37,810 bases of DNA from Spirochaetia bacterium (GTDB taxonomy: Bacteria; Spirochaetota; Spirochaetia; Treponematales; Breznakiellaceae). This document shows, in pieces, positions 1 through 7,204 of the stretch. Position 1 is the stretch's first letter, and every line of letters starts with the position of its first letter. The notes beneath the pieces are model-generated. The model was not told the origin of the DNA and searched no databases. It saw only the letters and a list, made by a program, of their open reading frames with translations. A program made the position numbers and the translations under genes. Location of the stretch: NCBI GenBank assembly GCA_026002265.1, contig BOBG01000007.1, positions 1 to 37,810 of the forward strand. Reading direction: 5' to 3'.

Positions 1-911
1 TTTTCTCCATGAGATGCGATTCCCAGTTCAGTACCCGGAGCAATAATATCATGTACTTTTACTGAAATACTTTCCATTCCACCATACAGATAAATATATC
101 CGCCGGCTACCTCAACAATAACCACTTTACCGAATCCATGGTAATTATCCGCGGAAATAACGGTCCCGTACATAACATTTTTTACCGGCTCTGAGCGTTC
201 AGCAGACAGCATAACACCGGAAACTTTTCCTTTAGTGTAAATGACATCTTTAGCAGAAACCGGCCATTTAAGCGGAACAGACTCAACTGTCTGGACGGGC
301 CGGAATATTATTGATTGATCCGATGCGGAACCTTCTGTCTGCTCTGGAGGAGTCCCCGGAACTTTGATTCTGTCTCCGGTTTTTAATACATAAGAATCTG
401 AAAAATTGTTAAGTTTCCGGATTGTTTGCTCGTCAGTTCCGTACCGGCGCCCCAGCCCGTAAAATGTTTCACCGGCAAGGACAAGATGTTCCCGCACGGC
501 GTTCACGGCCGGAGCAGAAACCTGATCTTGTGCGGACTGTTCCGGCTGCGCCATAGCAGTTGCTGGAACGATGAGTTTATCCTCGACTTTCAACATATAT
601 GAATCCGGGATATTGTTAAGGTTCCGGAGTTTGCTCACGCTGATTCCATACTGGCGCGCGATTCCGTATAATGTTTGACCGGATAAGACAATATGAATTG
701 AAGTTCCCGGAATGAAGAGCCGCTGGCCGCTCCGGAGCGACAGGGCGTTGGCGATGTTGTTACGTTTCATGAGATCATCGCTGGAGATGTCGAACCGGTA
801 GGCTATTGTTGAAACGCTGTCGCCGTTTTGGACGAGGTATGTAGCTTCTTGCGCGAATAGGCGAATCGTGCAGAAGATCATCACAAAAATCAAAATATTA
901 GATGTCTTCAA
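1..911 (-). CDS. LysM-repeat protein with degenerate M23 (LytM) domain, partial
   Basis: Secreted cell-wall-binding protein whose 3' end lies beyond the window; 303 residues are visible. A TTG start at 909-911 is chosen because GAGGGG lies 6 nt upstream and it gives a clean signal peptide (MKTSN, a hydrophobic stretch, then LFAQ near residue 21). Three LysM domains follow at about 24-69, 72-116 and 141-185, each with the YGIARQYG/LNN type of core, then an M23-like beta domain from about 216. The usual M23 metal ligands seem missing: the HxxxD region reads GVMLSAE and the YxH position reads YLYGGM. The final HxH would lie outside the window. This suggests a non-catalytic LytM factor of the NlpD/EnvC activator kind, which is an inference. 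The start overlaps the end of neuB by 14 nt, so the two are probably translationally coupled. Confidence 0.8.
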   Translation of the reverse strand, partial: MKTSNILIFVMIFCTIRLFAQEATYLVQNGDSVSTIAYRFDISSDDLMKRNNIANALSLRSGQRLFIPGTSIHIVLSGQTLYGIARQYGISVSKLRNLNNIPDSYMLKVEDKLIVPATAMAQPEQSAQDQVSAPAVNAVREHLVLAGETFYGLGRRYGTDEQTIRKLNNFSDSYVLKTGDRIKVPGTPPEQTEGSASDQSIIFRPVQTVESVPLKWPVSAKDVIYTKGKVSGVMLSAERSEPVKNVMYGTVISADNYHGFGKVVIVEVAGGYIYLYGGMESISVKVHDIIAPGTELGIASHGE

Positions 912-1956
912 AACGAATCCCCTCTCCGGCCGGAATAAAAGAACGCACAGTCCGGCCGATGACTGCCGATTCCCATGCAGGCGGCAAACCAGGACGGAGG
1001 ATTTTTTCGGTCCTGAGAATCGCAATAGCTTCCGGCGTGATAATTTCTCCTGGATTCAAATCCCGGACCGCATGAATCGAACGGTTCGTCCGCGTGTAAT
1101 TGGCTTTTTCAGAAGGTGCAAGGCCTTTGACTCCATCGCCGAGAATCGCGGGATCGAGGTCTGTCCTATTGTTGTCATGGATCGTCCGCACCATCTGGGC
1201 AAATTCATCCGGCGGCAGGGCAATTTTGTCATCGAGACCTGGATCCTGCCGCGAGAGACAAAAATGTTTTTCAACGGCAACCGCACCCATTTTCACCGCA
1301 AGACATGGTACCCGGCATGGATCCGCACTATGATCGCTGACTCCGGTTGGAATTCCAAAAATTCCAGACAAATTGTGGAGAATCCGGAGATTATACTCGG
1401 TTTCCGGCGCAGGATACGCGGTGACGCAGTGGAAAAGACAGACCGGAACCGGCTCCAGCAGTTCAAGTGCAGACTCAATATCACCCAGTTTTGAAACGCC
1501 GCTCGAAAGAAAAACTGGTTTTTTATATGAGGCAATTTCCTTTAAAAGTGCAGTGTAATTTAATTCCGGCGAGGCAATTTTAACAGCGCAAGGATTTAAC
1601 GCGTACAATTCCCGGGCGCTTTTCAGCCCAAAAGGAGTAGCCAAAAAAAGCATCCCCTTTGATTCCGTGCGTTCTTTCATCGCCACAAAGAAATCCGGAT
1701 CCACTTCCAACCGTTTAAATTGATCATAAAGCCGAATATTACCGCCCGGTAATGCAACAATTCCAGTATTAGGATGCAATATCTCATCAGCGTACACGAT
1801 TTGCACTTTGATGCATCCAGCGCCTGACTCTGCCGCAGCATCGATCAATTCAGCCGCTTTTACCGGATCCGAGGCGTGACCTGTGCCTAGTTCAGCTATG
1901 AGCAGGGGATCTTCCGGGGTGTATTCTTTTCCGGCCACAGTAAAACAGTTGTGCAT
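898..1956 (-). CDS. neuB: NeuB-family sialic/legionaminic/pseudaminic acid synthase
   Basis: Condenses phosphoenolpyruvate with a hexosamine-type sugar to make a nine-carbon nonulosonic acid for surface glycans. The family pattern is clear: an N-terminal TIM-barrel start (LLIAELGTGHASDPVKAAEL, compared with IAEIGxNHxGD in the family), then GAGCIKVQ, FLSSGVSKLGDIESAL, HCVTAYPAPE and SDHSADP, and a C-terminal SAF/antifreeze-like domain from about residue 290 (RSIHAVRDLNPGEIIT). The exact sugar cannot be told. The ATG at 1956 is preferred over a longer reading because AGGA sits 6 nt upstream and the protein then begins where the family begins. A copy of the window's mobile 13-nt motif lies inside the gene (1156-1167), where the protein seems about six residues longer than usual. 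No other glycan genes are in view. Confidence 0.85.
   Translation of the reverse strand: MHNCFTVAGKEYTPEDPLLIAELGTGHASDPVKAAELIDAAAESGAGCIKVQIVYADEILHPNTGIVALPGGNIRLYDQFKRLEVDPDFFVAMKERTESKGMLFLATPFGLKSARELYALNPCAVKIASPELNYTALLKEIASYKKPVFLSSGVSKLGDIESALELLEPVPVCLFHCVTAYPAPETEYNLRILHNLSGIFGIPTGVSDHSADPCRVPCLAVKMGAVAVEKHFCLSRQDPGLDDKIALPPDEFAQMVRTIHDNNRTDLDPAILGDGVKGLAPSEKANYTRTNRSIHAVRDLNPGEIITPEAIAILRTEKILRPGLPPAWESAVIGRTVRSFIPAGEGIRFEDI
1156..1167 (+). repeat. RAYT-type motif inside neuB
   Basis: GAGGTCTGTCCT matches the motif found upstream of both RAYT genes. The neighbouring bases (ACCTCGATC on the minus strand) also match copies at 3088, 12449 and 12689. It encodes the N-R-T-D-L-D stretch of NeuB. 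Confidence 0.5.
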
Positions 1957-2089
1957 TGTTGATCCTGTTTTGTAAGTGTATAAAACGAAGGCTACAACTG
2001 TCAACCGGGATTTTTCTGTAATCACCTGACTCTCAACCAAGAGGGGTATACCCCTTTTATGATCCCGTATTCTCTCTCAAAATGAGTTT

Positions 2090-2145
2090 GAGGTCTGTCC
2101 TGAATTAATTATATATGTTAAAAAGAGATATAAGAGGTCTGTCCT
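2090..2145 (+). repeat. RAYT-associated repeat pair upstream of the first RAYT
   Basis: Two direct copies of GAGGTCTGTCCT (2090-2101 and 2134-2145) are 44 nt apart, separated by an AT-rich spacer containing TAATTATATATGTT. The same motif, spacing and spacer core occur upstream of the second RAYT (7043-7098). The pair ends 90 nt before the transposase start. The rest of the 2041-2235 gap holds only AT-rich sequence. Confidence 0.8.
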
Positions 2146-2235
2146 ATCTTTTTATCTTTTTCTCTACAATACGAATCAAAACTACCACTTCACCCCATAT
2201 TAATAATACCTCGTTACCGAGGAGGAGGTTTCATT

Positions 2236-2778
2236 TTGACGCATACTCGAAGAGGCAAAACTAACTTCGGCTGGACTTACCATGTCACTTCTGAAGTCAA
2301 CCGCAGAGCATTCGAACTCGCTCCACAAGCAGACAAGGAATTGTTCCTCGCTGTCATTGCAGAGGCAAAAAACAAGAAACAGTTCAAGTTCGAACTCTGG
2401 AACTTTTGCATCATGGCTAATCATTTCCACTTCTTGATCACGCCGCACGATGGTCAAAGTCTTTCTGTCATAATCAAATGGATAAAGATGGTCTTCGCTA
2501 TCCGCTGGAACAAAGCGCATAATCAGACCGGTCACTTTTGGGGGGACCGGTTTTATTCCCGGGTGATCAGTGATGAGCGGGACTTTTGGAGTGTGTATGA
2601 TTACATTGACCGGAATCCGGTTGCGGCTGGGCTGGTGGCGAGTCCGGAAGAATGGTGCTATGGAGGTGCGTATCACCGTGAGCAAAGTATTACTGTGATT
2701 GTAACGCCGGTGAGTGCGGTGATCGTGGAAGTGCTTATGCGCGGAGGGAGGTATAGGTCTGACCTATATGCTCTCTGA
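2236..2778 (+). CDS. REP-associated tyrosine transposase (RAYT, Y1/HUH family)
   Basis: Single-strand DNA transposase of the Y1 family, whose members act on short palindromic repeats. It has 180 residues, a normal RAYT length. The HUH motif is NHFHFLI (His63 and His65), the region WGDRFYSRVI follows, and the catalytic Tyr is probably Tyr123 in DYIDRNPV. The TTG start is supported by GAGGAGG at 2221-2227. Well over half the residues match the second RAYT at 6421-6960, with identical spacing of the motifs. The last codons run through a palindromic version of the repeat (2752-2766), so the C-terminus is repeat-derived. Repeats on both sides make this a self-contained gene-plus-repeat unit. The motifs look intact, so it may be active. 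Confidence 0.88.
   Translation: MTHTRRGKTNFGWTYHVTSEVNRRAFELAPQADKELFLAVIAEAKNKKQFKFELWNFCIMANHFHFLITPHDGQSLSVIIKWIKMVFAIRWNKAHNQTGHFWGDRFYSRVISDERDFWSVYDYIDRNPVAAGLVASPEEWCYGGAYHREQSITVIVTPVSAVIVEVLMRGGRYRSDLYAL
2752..2766 (+). repeat. Palindromic repeat copy at the 3' end of the first RAYT
   Basis: ATAGGTCTGACCTAT is a 7-bp inverted repeat around one central base and contains the AGGTCTGACC core of the repeat family. It is read as the last coding stretch of the transposase gene. Confidence 0.65.
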
Positions 2779-3190
2779 CGGCAGGTAAGGTCACCGGGGC
2801 GGCATTTTTGGGTGGAATGAACCCATGTGAAGCGCATGGGGGTCTCACGGATCAGTTTTCCGGTTGTATGCCGCGAGGAACGCAGGGGAGCTTTATCCTC
2901 AAAAACCTTTCAAAGAACACAAATTTCCGGTTTTAACGGATGAAACATCACCAAAAAGCAGTGCTAATTACAGGTACAAATGGCAAACCGGCTCGTATTC
3001 AGAGTTTTTGTATGAATCCCGGTAATATGCCATTCATTCACATGAATTTCTATTTTGGGTGTATCTTGAGGCAAAATTTTTTAGAATGGGGACAGACCTC
3101 GATTCGAATCAGCATCTATCCCCCAGTTAAAAATCAAGCTAGCAACCGGCCGAATAGAGGACAGACCTCATTCAGCCAGTTACCCCTACA
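2779..3190. other. Intergenic gap with a short hairpin and decayed repeats
   Basis: About 410 nt without a convincing gene. It holds a 6-bp inverted repeat, CCCATG/CATGGG (2822-2840), and the repeat pair at 3088-3170. The rest has no clear signal. It may be the tail of the RAYT unit plus the 3' flank of malQ. Confidence 0.45.
3088..3170 (-). repeat. RAYT-associated repeats, widened pair
   Basis: GGGGACAGACCTC at 3088-3100 and GAGGACAGACCTC at about 3157-3169 are 69 nt apart, wider than the usual 42-44. The intervening sequence is not the usual AT-rich spacer, so these are probably two independent or rearranged copies. Confidence 0.65.
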
Positions 3191-5170
3191 TTATTTTTTA
3201 GACTGTTTCACCTTGACTACATCTTGTACCGCCCGGATTAAAATAGCATCTTTCCGGATCGCTGCGATTGGAGCCGGCAGCCGGTAGGTCCAGTTTTGAT
3301 CGGTAACCGTTCCCGGTACATTGATCTGTTCGGAATCCAGATCCTCGCTATACCATTTACTCGAAAGGTGGAGCAGGTCTTGAATTGGGAAAACCCGGAA
3401 AAGCGATGCCGCACCGGCCAGTTTGTGCAAAATCAACTTTGCAGTGCCCGGATTGTAAATTGACGGAAGCGAGGGCGCACCGACAAAAGTACTCAGAAGC
3501 TGCTGATCAGCTTCTTTATTCCACCAGCCTCGCAGCGGAGAACTATCGTGGACAGAAGAGGTTGCAACACTTAATTTCCGGTACTGACTCACCGGGATAA
3601 ATGGCTCGCCGGGCTGATCCCATTCGCGTGTCCACCGAAGAACATGCAATCCGAGGATGTTCAATTTTTTGAGTACTGTGGGAACACATTCCGGAACCGC
3701 ACCAAGATCCTCCGCGCAGGGAAGCATTTCAGATGATTCAGCAATCATGGTCAACAATTGTTCGCCCAGTTTTTTCCATGTTTTTTCTGATTTTTCTGCA
3801 AGCCGTGCCAAGAAATCGTCAAGAACCGCTTTTTCATCGCCGGAAAGCGATTGGTACGCGCGTGAATTCTGATGATACCATGTCGGGAAAAAAGCATCCG
3901 GCTCATATTCCACAAAAAGCCGGTTTCCCCATGCAGAAAGAAGATAACGTTTTGCATTCGGATGAATATCCAACGCTTCAATGTCTTTTTCACCCCGGAT
4001 AGAATCCTTAAAAAGCCATAATTCCTCAGTACCAATACGGTTAAGAGCTTTCTCAAACGTTTGATTGGCTTCATGTTCCTGATCCTTAGTACCGGCAACT
4101 GCATCCCACACTTCCGCGGTCGGAATATGCGGCTGACTCATCCACCGGATCCGGCCGGCATTGAATCCCAATTTTTTCTCTAAATCCTTACGGTTAATCG
4201 ATTCGTATGGTAAAAAACGGCCCAGAAGTGAACTTGTATTAGTCCGATCCGAAACCCACAGCCGGAAAAACCCAAGTACATGATCGATCCGGTAAGCTTG
4301 ATAATATTTTTCAGCGGTTTTGAGCCGGGCTTTCCACCATGCATAGCCCTCAGCTTCGTGCGCTGCCCAGTTGTAGGCCGGAAAACCCCAATTTTGACCT
4401 GTGGGACTGTACATATCCGGCGGCGCACCGGCCGAAAGTTCCTGATGGAACAATTCCGGATGGGCCCATACATCCGCGGAATCTTCATTAATGAGAATCG
4501 GAATATCACCTTCCAGAATGATTCCCATTTTCTTGAGTTCATCGGCCGCTTGAGAAAATTGTGTGTCAAGCGCTTCCTGCATCCACACCCAAAAAAGATG
4601 CTCCTCGCGCAGCCACGGCGCGTTCCAGAGCACATCGATTTCCTCTTGTGTCACATGGCAATATTCCGGCCATTCCTTCCAACTGCGTTCCCCGTTAAAA
4701 GCCTTGAGCCGGCGGTACACCACATAGTCCTTGATCCACGGATTTTCGTTCATCCATTGCGCCAGATGACCATCCGGTTCCGCTGAAGCACGAATGTCTT
4801 CCTTATGCGCGTCGTACATTTTCCGGAGGAGTGTAAACTTCGCCCCCATAATTTCTTGGTACGGAAAGCGCTGCCGGTCTGCAAATTGTGTATTAAGCTC
4901 CGCAAGCTCCTGCGGAAAATCTTTAGACTCCGGCATATCTGAAAGCCGTAAGTACAAAGGATGTAGTGCAAAGACGCTCCGCGCATCATAGGGTGAACTT
5001 GCGTAACCAGTATCATTCACCGGAAGTAATTGCAGTACTTTGAGCTCGCAATCTACACATAAGTGCCCAAATTCCACGAGATCCGGAAATTCACCGACTC
5101 CAGAAACCAGCTCGCCCCGGAGCGCTCCGACCGGAATAACGGTTCCAACTAATCGTTCTGCTTTTGTCAT
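3191..5170 (-). CDS. malQ: 4-alpha-glucanotransferase (amylomaltase, GH77)
   Basis: Cytoplasmic disproportionating enzyme that transfers alpha-1,4-glucan segments between maltodextrins, used in glycogen or maltodextrin turnover. The GH77 landmarks are all present in 659 residues: QLLPVNDTGYASSPYDARS near the N-terminus, the nucleophile Asp296 in AYRIDHVLGFFRLW, the acid/base Glu487 in PCAEDLG, and the third carboxylate Asp542 in SVHDSSPLRGWW. GDIPILINEDSADVW and YSPTGQNWGFPAYNW line the active site. The ATG at 5170 has GGAG 6-7 nt upstream. It is divergent from pta with about 90 nt between them and is bracketed by two RAYT units. No glycogen synthesis or other maltodextrin genes are adjacent. 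Confidence 0.95.
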   Translation of the reverse strand: MTKAERLVGTVIPVGALRGELVSGVGEFPDLVEFGHLCVDCELKVLQLLPVNDTGYASSPYDARSVFALHPLYLRLSDMPESKDFPQELAELNTQFADRQRFPYQEIMGAKFTLLRKMYDAHKEDIRASAEPDGHLAQWMNENPWIKDYVVYRRLKAFNGERSWKEWPEYCHVTQEEIDVLWNAPWLREEHLFWVWMQEALDTQFSQAADELKKMGIILEGDIPILINEDSADVWAHPELFHQELSAGAPPDMYSPTGQNWGFPAYNWAAHEAEGYAWWKARLKTAEKYYQAYRIDHVLGFFRLWVSDRTNTSSLLGRFLPYESINRKDLEKKLGFNAGRIRWMSQPHIPTAEVWDAVAGTKDQEHEANQTFEKALNRIGTEELWLFKDSIRGEKDIEALDIHPNAKRYLLSAWGNRLFVEYEPDAFFPTWYHQNSRAYQSLSGDEKAVLDDFLARLAEKSEKTWKKLGEQLLTMIAESSEMLPCAEDLGAVPECVPTVLKKLNILGLHVLRWTREWDQPGEPFIPVSQYRKLSVATSSVHDSSPLRGWWNKEADQQLLSTFVGAPSLPSIYNPGTAKLILHKLAGAASLFRVFPIQDLLHLSSKWYSEDLDSEQINVPGTVTDQNWTYRLPAPIAAIRKDAILIRAVQDVVKVKQSKK

Positions 5171-5196
5171 ATAGACTCCTCAAATTAAATTCTCTC

Positions 5197-5225
5197 TTGC
5201 GATTTTAAGGGCCACAAGCTATGAT
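5197..5225 (+). promoter_or_regulatory. Probable sigma-70 promoter for pta
   Basis: TTGCGA (5197-5202) and TATGAT (5220-5225) are 17 nt apart, in the divergent gap between malQ and pta. An AGGAAG ribosome-binding site precedes the pta ATG. Confidence 0.5.
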
Positions 5226-5258
5226 ATATGCTAATCATTTAGAAAGGAAGTACCCGGT

Positions 5259-6287
5259 ATGGATTTTGTTAAGGATATGCGGGCAAGGGCTGCCCGGTTG
5301 CAGAAAAAACTTGTGCTTGCAGAGGGAACGGAGCCGCGTACGGTCAAGGCAGCCCGGATTCTCGTGGATGAAAAGTTGGCTGCATCCGTAACGTTGGTCG
5401 GTGCAAAGGCAGAAGTCGAAGCAGTTGCGTCCAAGGAAGGAGTCAATCTGGAGGGGATTGTCGTAGTTGAGCCGGCTGCATCTCCTTTTTTGGAAAGTTA
5501 CGCACAAATGTATTTTGACATCCTCCACAAAAAAGAGGAAGCAAAAAAAGCCAAAGGACAACCGGTCGACAGGCCCATCACGCTGGAAAAGGCAAAAGCC
5601 GAGATCACAGCCCAGTTACGTTGGGGTGCGATGATGGTGCATCGCGGTGATGCTGATGCGATGGTCGCCGGTGCGGAAAGTGCTACAGCCGATGTACTCC
5701 GGGCCGGACTCGCCATCGTGGGGACAGTTTCAAAAACAGCATCCTCTTGTTTTGTTGTACATACCACGGATCCGTCATGGGGTGCCGGCGGTTCCTTAAT
5801 TTTTTCAGATTGTGCGGTGATTCCGGAACCGACCGAGGAACAATTGGCCGATATTGCCGTGAGCGCTGCCCAATCCTGCCGGGAATTGCTTGAAGCAGAA
5901 CCGGTCGTTGCCTTGCTTTCCTTTTCCACAAAAGGATCTGCCGCGCATGAAGCAGTCACAAAAGTACAAAATGCGTGCACGATTCTCAAGGGAAAGAATC
6001 CGGATTTTGTGTTTGATGGTGAATTACAAGCCGATGCCGCATTGGTTCCTTCAGTCACTGACAAAAAAGCTCCCGGCAGTCCAATCCGGGGAAAGGTCAA
6101 TGTTTTGGTCTTCCCGAACCTTGGAGCAGGAAACATTGGCTACAAATTGGTACAACGCCTCGGAAAAGCAGAAGCCTTCGGGCCTTTCCTCCAGGGCTTT
6201 GCCAAGCCGATCAGCGATCTCTCCCGCGGTGCATCAGTTGATGATATTGTAACGACTGCTGCTGTCACGCTGTCCCGGGCAAAATAA
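5259..6287 (+). CDS. pta: Phosphate acetyltransferase
   Basis: Interconverts acetyl-CoA and acetyl phosphate, the step before acetate kinase in acetate-forming fermentation. It has 342 residues, the size of the short (EutD/Pta catalytic-domain) type without the N-terminal regulatory domain. Family blocks are easy to see: the N-terminal LVLAEGTEPRTVKAARIL, MVAGAESATADVLRAGL, SCFVVHTTDPSWGAGG, IPEPTEEQLADIA, LLSFSTKGSAAH, and near the C-terminus the VFPNLGAGNIGYKLVQRLG block that forms the CoA/phosphate site. The start is ATG at 5259 with AGGAAG upstream. The usual partner ackA is not in the window. A hairpin follows the stop codon. Confidence 0.95.
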   Translation: MDFVKDMRARAARLQKKLVLAEGTEPRTVKAARILVDEKLAASVTLVGAKAEVEAVASKEGVNLEGIVVVEPAASPFLESYAQMYFDILHKKEEAKKAKGQPVDRPITLEKAKAEITAQLRWGAMMVHRGDADAMVAGAESATADVLRAGLAIVGTVSKTASSCFVVHTTDPSWGAGGSLIFSDCAVIPEPTEEQLADIAVSAAQSCRELLEAEPVVALLSFSTKGSAAHEAVTKVQNACTILKGKNPDFVFDGELQADAALVPSVTDKKAPGSPIRGKVNVLVFPNLGAGNIGYKLVQRLGKAEAFGPFLQGFAKPISDLSRGASVDDIVTTAAVTLSRAK

Positions 6288-6293
6288 TACTGT

Positions 6294-6318
6294 AGGGGTT
6301 GATTTTTTATCAATCCCT
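6294..6318 (+). terminator. Hairpin after pta
   Basis: AGGGGTTGAT (6294-6303) pairs with ATCAATCCCT (6309-6318), with one G-U pair, around a T-only loop. No T-run follows, so it is a weak terminator candidate or a 3' end stabiliser. Confidence 0.35.
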
Positions 6319-6420
6319 GTGTGGGAGTTGTAGTTCATGGGACATCCGGATACTTTTTTTAGAGAGATTCTGCCGGAGTGTAGTTGATTTTACTGGTACA
6401 GTGCCGGAACTGGGAGTGGA

Positions 6421-6960
6421 TTAGGGACGGGGGTCTGTCCCCAGTTGCCGGTGCCACGGCAGCCGCTCCAGTACCCATTCCGGTGCCGGCTTTACTATCC
6501 GGGTAATCCCGGCCTGGTGATGATGCAGCCCACCCCACTTCCAATCCTCTGGATTCTCCACCATACCTGCTTTAACCGGATTCTGATCGATATAATTGTA
6601 CACCGTTATGAAATCTTCATCATCCACAATTTCCCGTGAAAAAAACCGATCTCCCCACAAGTGACCCGTTTTTCCATACTTATGGTTCCACCGAATCGCA
6701 AGCACCATTTTAATCCATTTCATTATGATAGAAAGACTTTGACCAAACTCCGGTGTGATTAAAAAGTGAAAGTGATTATCCATGATGCAGAAGTTATGAA
6801 GCTCAAACTTATAGTGTTTCTTAGTTTTCGCCTCCTCAATAACTTTTACGAACATCTCCTTGTCTTCATCATTTTGCAAATCAAAGGCTTTCCGGTTAAT
6901 TTCCGAGGCAACATGATATGTCTTACCCTTGCTAGTATCTCCTCGTTCTGGTCGCGCCAT
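6421..6960 (-). CDS. REP-associated tyrosine transposase (RAYT), second copy
   Basis: Paralogue of the RAYT at 2236-2778, with 179 residues. The ATG at 6960 is chosen over a longer upstream reading because GGGAGGAA lies just before it and the protein then begins in register with the first RAYT. The HUH motif NHFHFLI (His63, His65), WGDRFFSREI and the likely catalytic Tyr123 in NYIDQNPV sit at the same residue numbers as in the paralogue. A repeat pair lies 82 nt upstream. The last codons (QLGTDPRP) read through another copy of the motif, so the gene has the same pair-gene-motif layout as the first unit but points the other way. Confidence 0.88.
   Translation of the reverse strand: MARPERGDTSKGKTYHVASEINRKAFDLQNDEDKEMFVKVIEEAKTKKHYKFELHNFCIMDNHFHFLITPEFGQSLSIIMKWIKMVLAIRWNHKYGKTGHLWGDRFFSREIVDDEDFITVYNYIDQNPVKAGMVENPEDWKWGGLHHHQAGITRIVKPAPEWVLERLPWHRQLGTDPRP
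6429..6442 (-). repeat. RAYT-type motif at the 3' end of the second RAYT
   Basis: GGGGGTCTGTCCCC on the plus strand is a near-palindromic copy of the repeat. It forms the final codons of the transposase gene, as at the first RAYT. Confidence 0.7.
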
Positions 6961-7042
6961 AGATTCCTCCCTTCGATCGCACTGTGCGATCAATAAGATC
7001 ATGGGATGAAGTTGCAGTTTTGATTCAGTTTGCCGGAATTTT

Positions 7043-7098
7043 GGGGACAGACCTCCGTTATTGTTTACAACATATATAATTACTTGGGGACAGACCTC
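7043..7098 (-). repeat. RAYT-associated repeat pair upstream of the second RAYT
   Basis: GGGGACAGACCTC at 7043-7055 and again at 7086-7098, 43 nt apart. Read in gene direction, the spacer contains TAATTATATATGTTG, nearly the same as in the pair upstream of the first RAYT. Confidence 0.85.
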
Positions 7099-7147
7099 TG
7101 TCCACTTTTTATACAAATGTTAGCCGGTTTGATTATTCATATATTTC

Positions 7148-7176
7148 TTGTGTATTGATCCAGTCAGTATTATAAT
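7148..7176 (+). promoter_or_regulatory. Probable promoter of the sugar ABC operon
   Basis: TTGTGT (7148-7153), a 17-nt spacer and a perfect TATAAT (7171-7176) lie 29 nt before the ATG of the binding protein, with AGGGAGG as ribosome-binding site. Confidence 0.55.
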
Positions 7177-7204
7177 GACTCTCAGAGTTGAATAGGGAGG
7201 TTTT

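Noticed and set aside
868..1494. 208-codon plus-strand frame antisense to neuB
   Set aside because: Shadow of the well-supported neuB frame, Arg-rich and without family features.
3088..3115. tRNA-like T-arm (GATTCGAATC)
   Set aside because: No acceptor, anticodon or D-arm partners can be found around it; no tRNA genes are seen in the window.
2940..3287. 115-codon plus-strand frame
   Set aside because: Built from intergenic repeats and the antisense of the malQ 3' end; no recognisable domain or ribosome-binding site.
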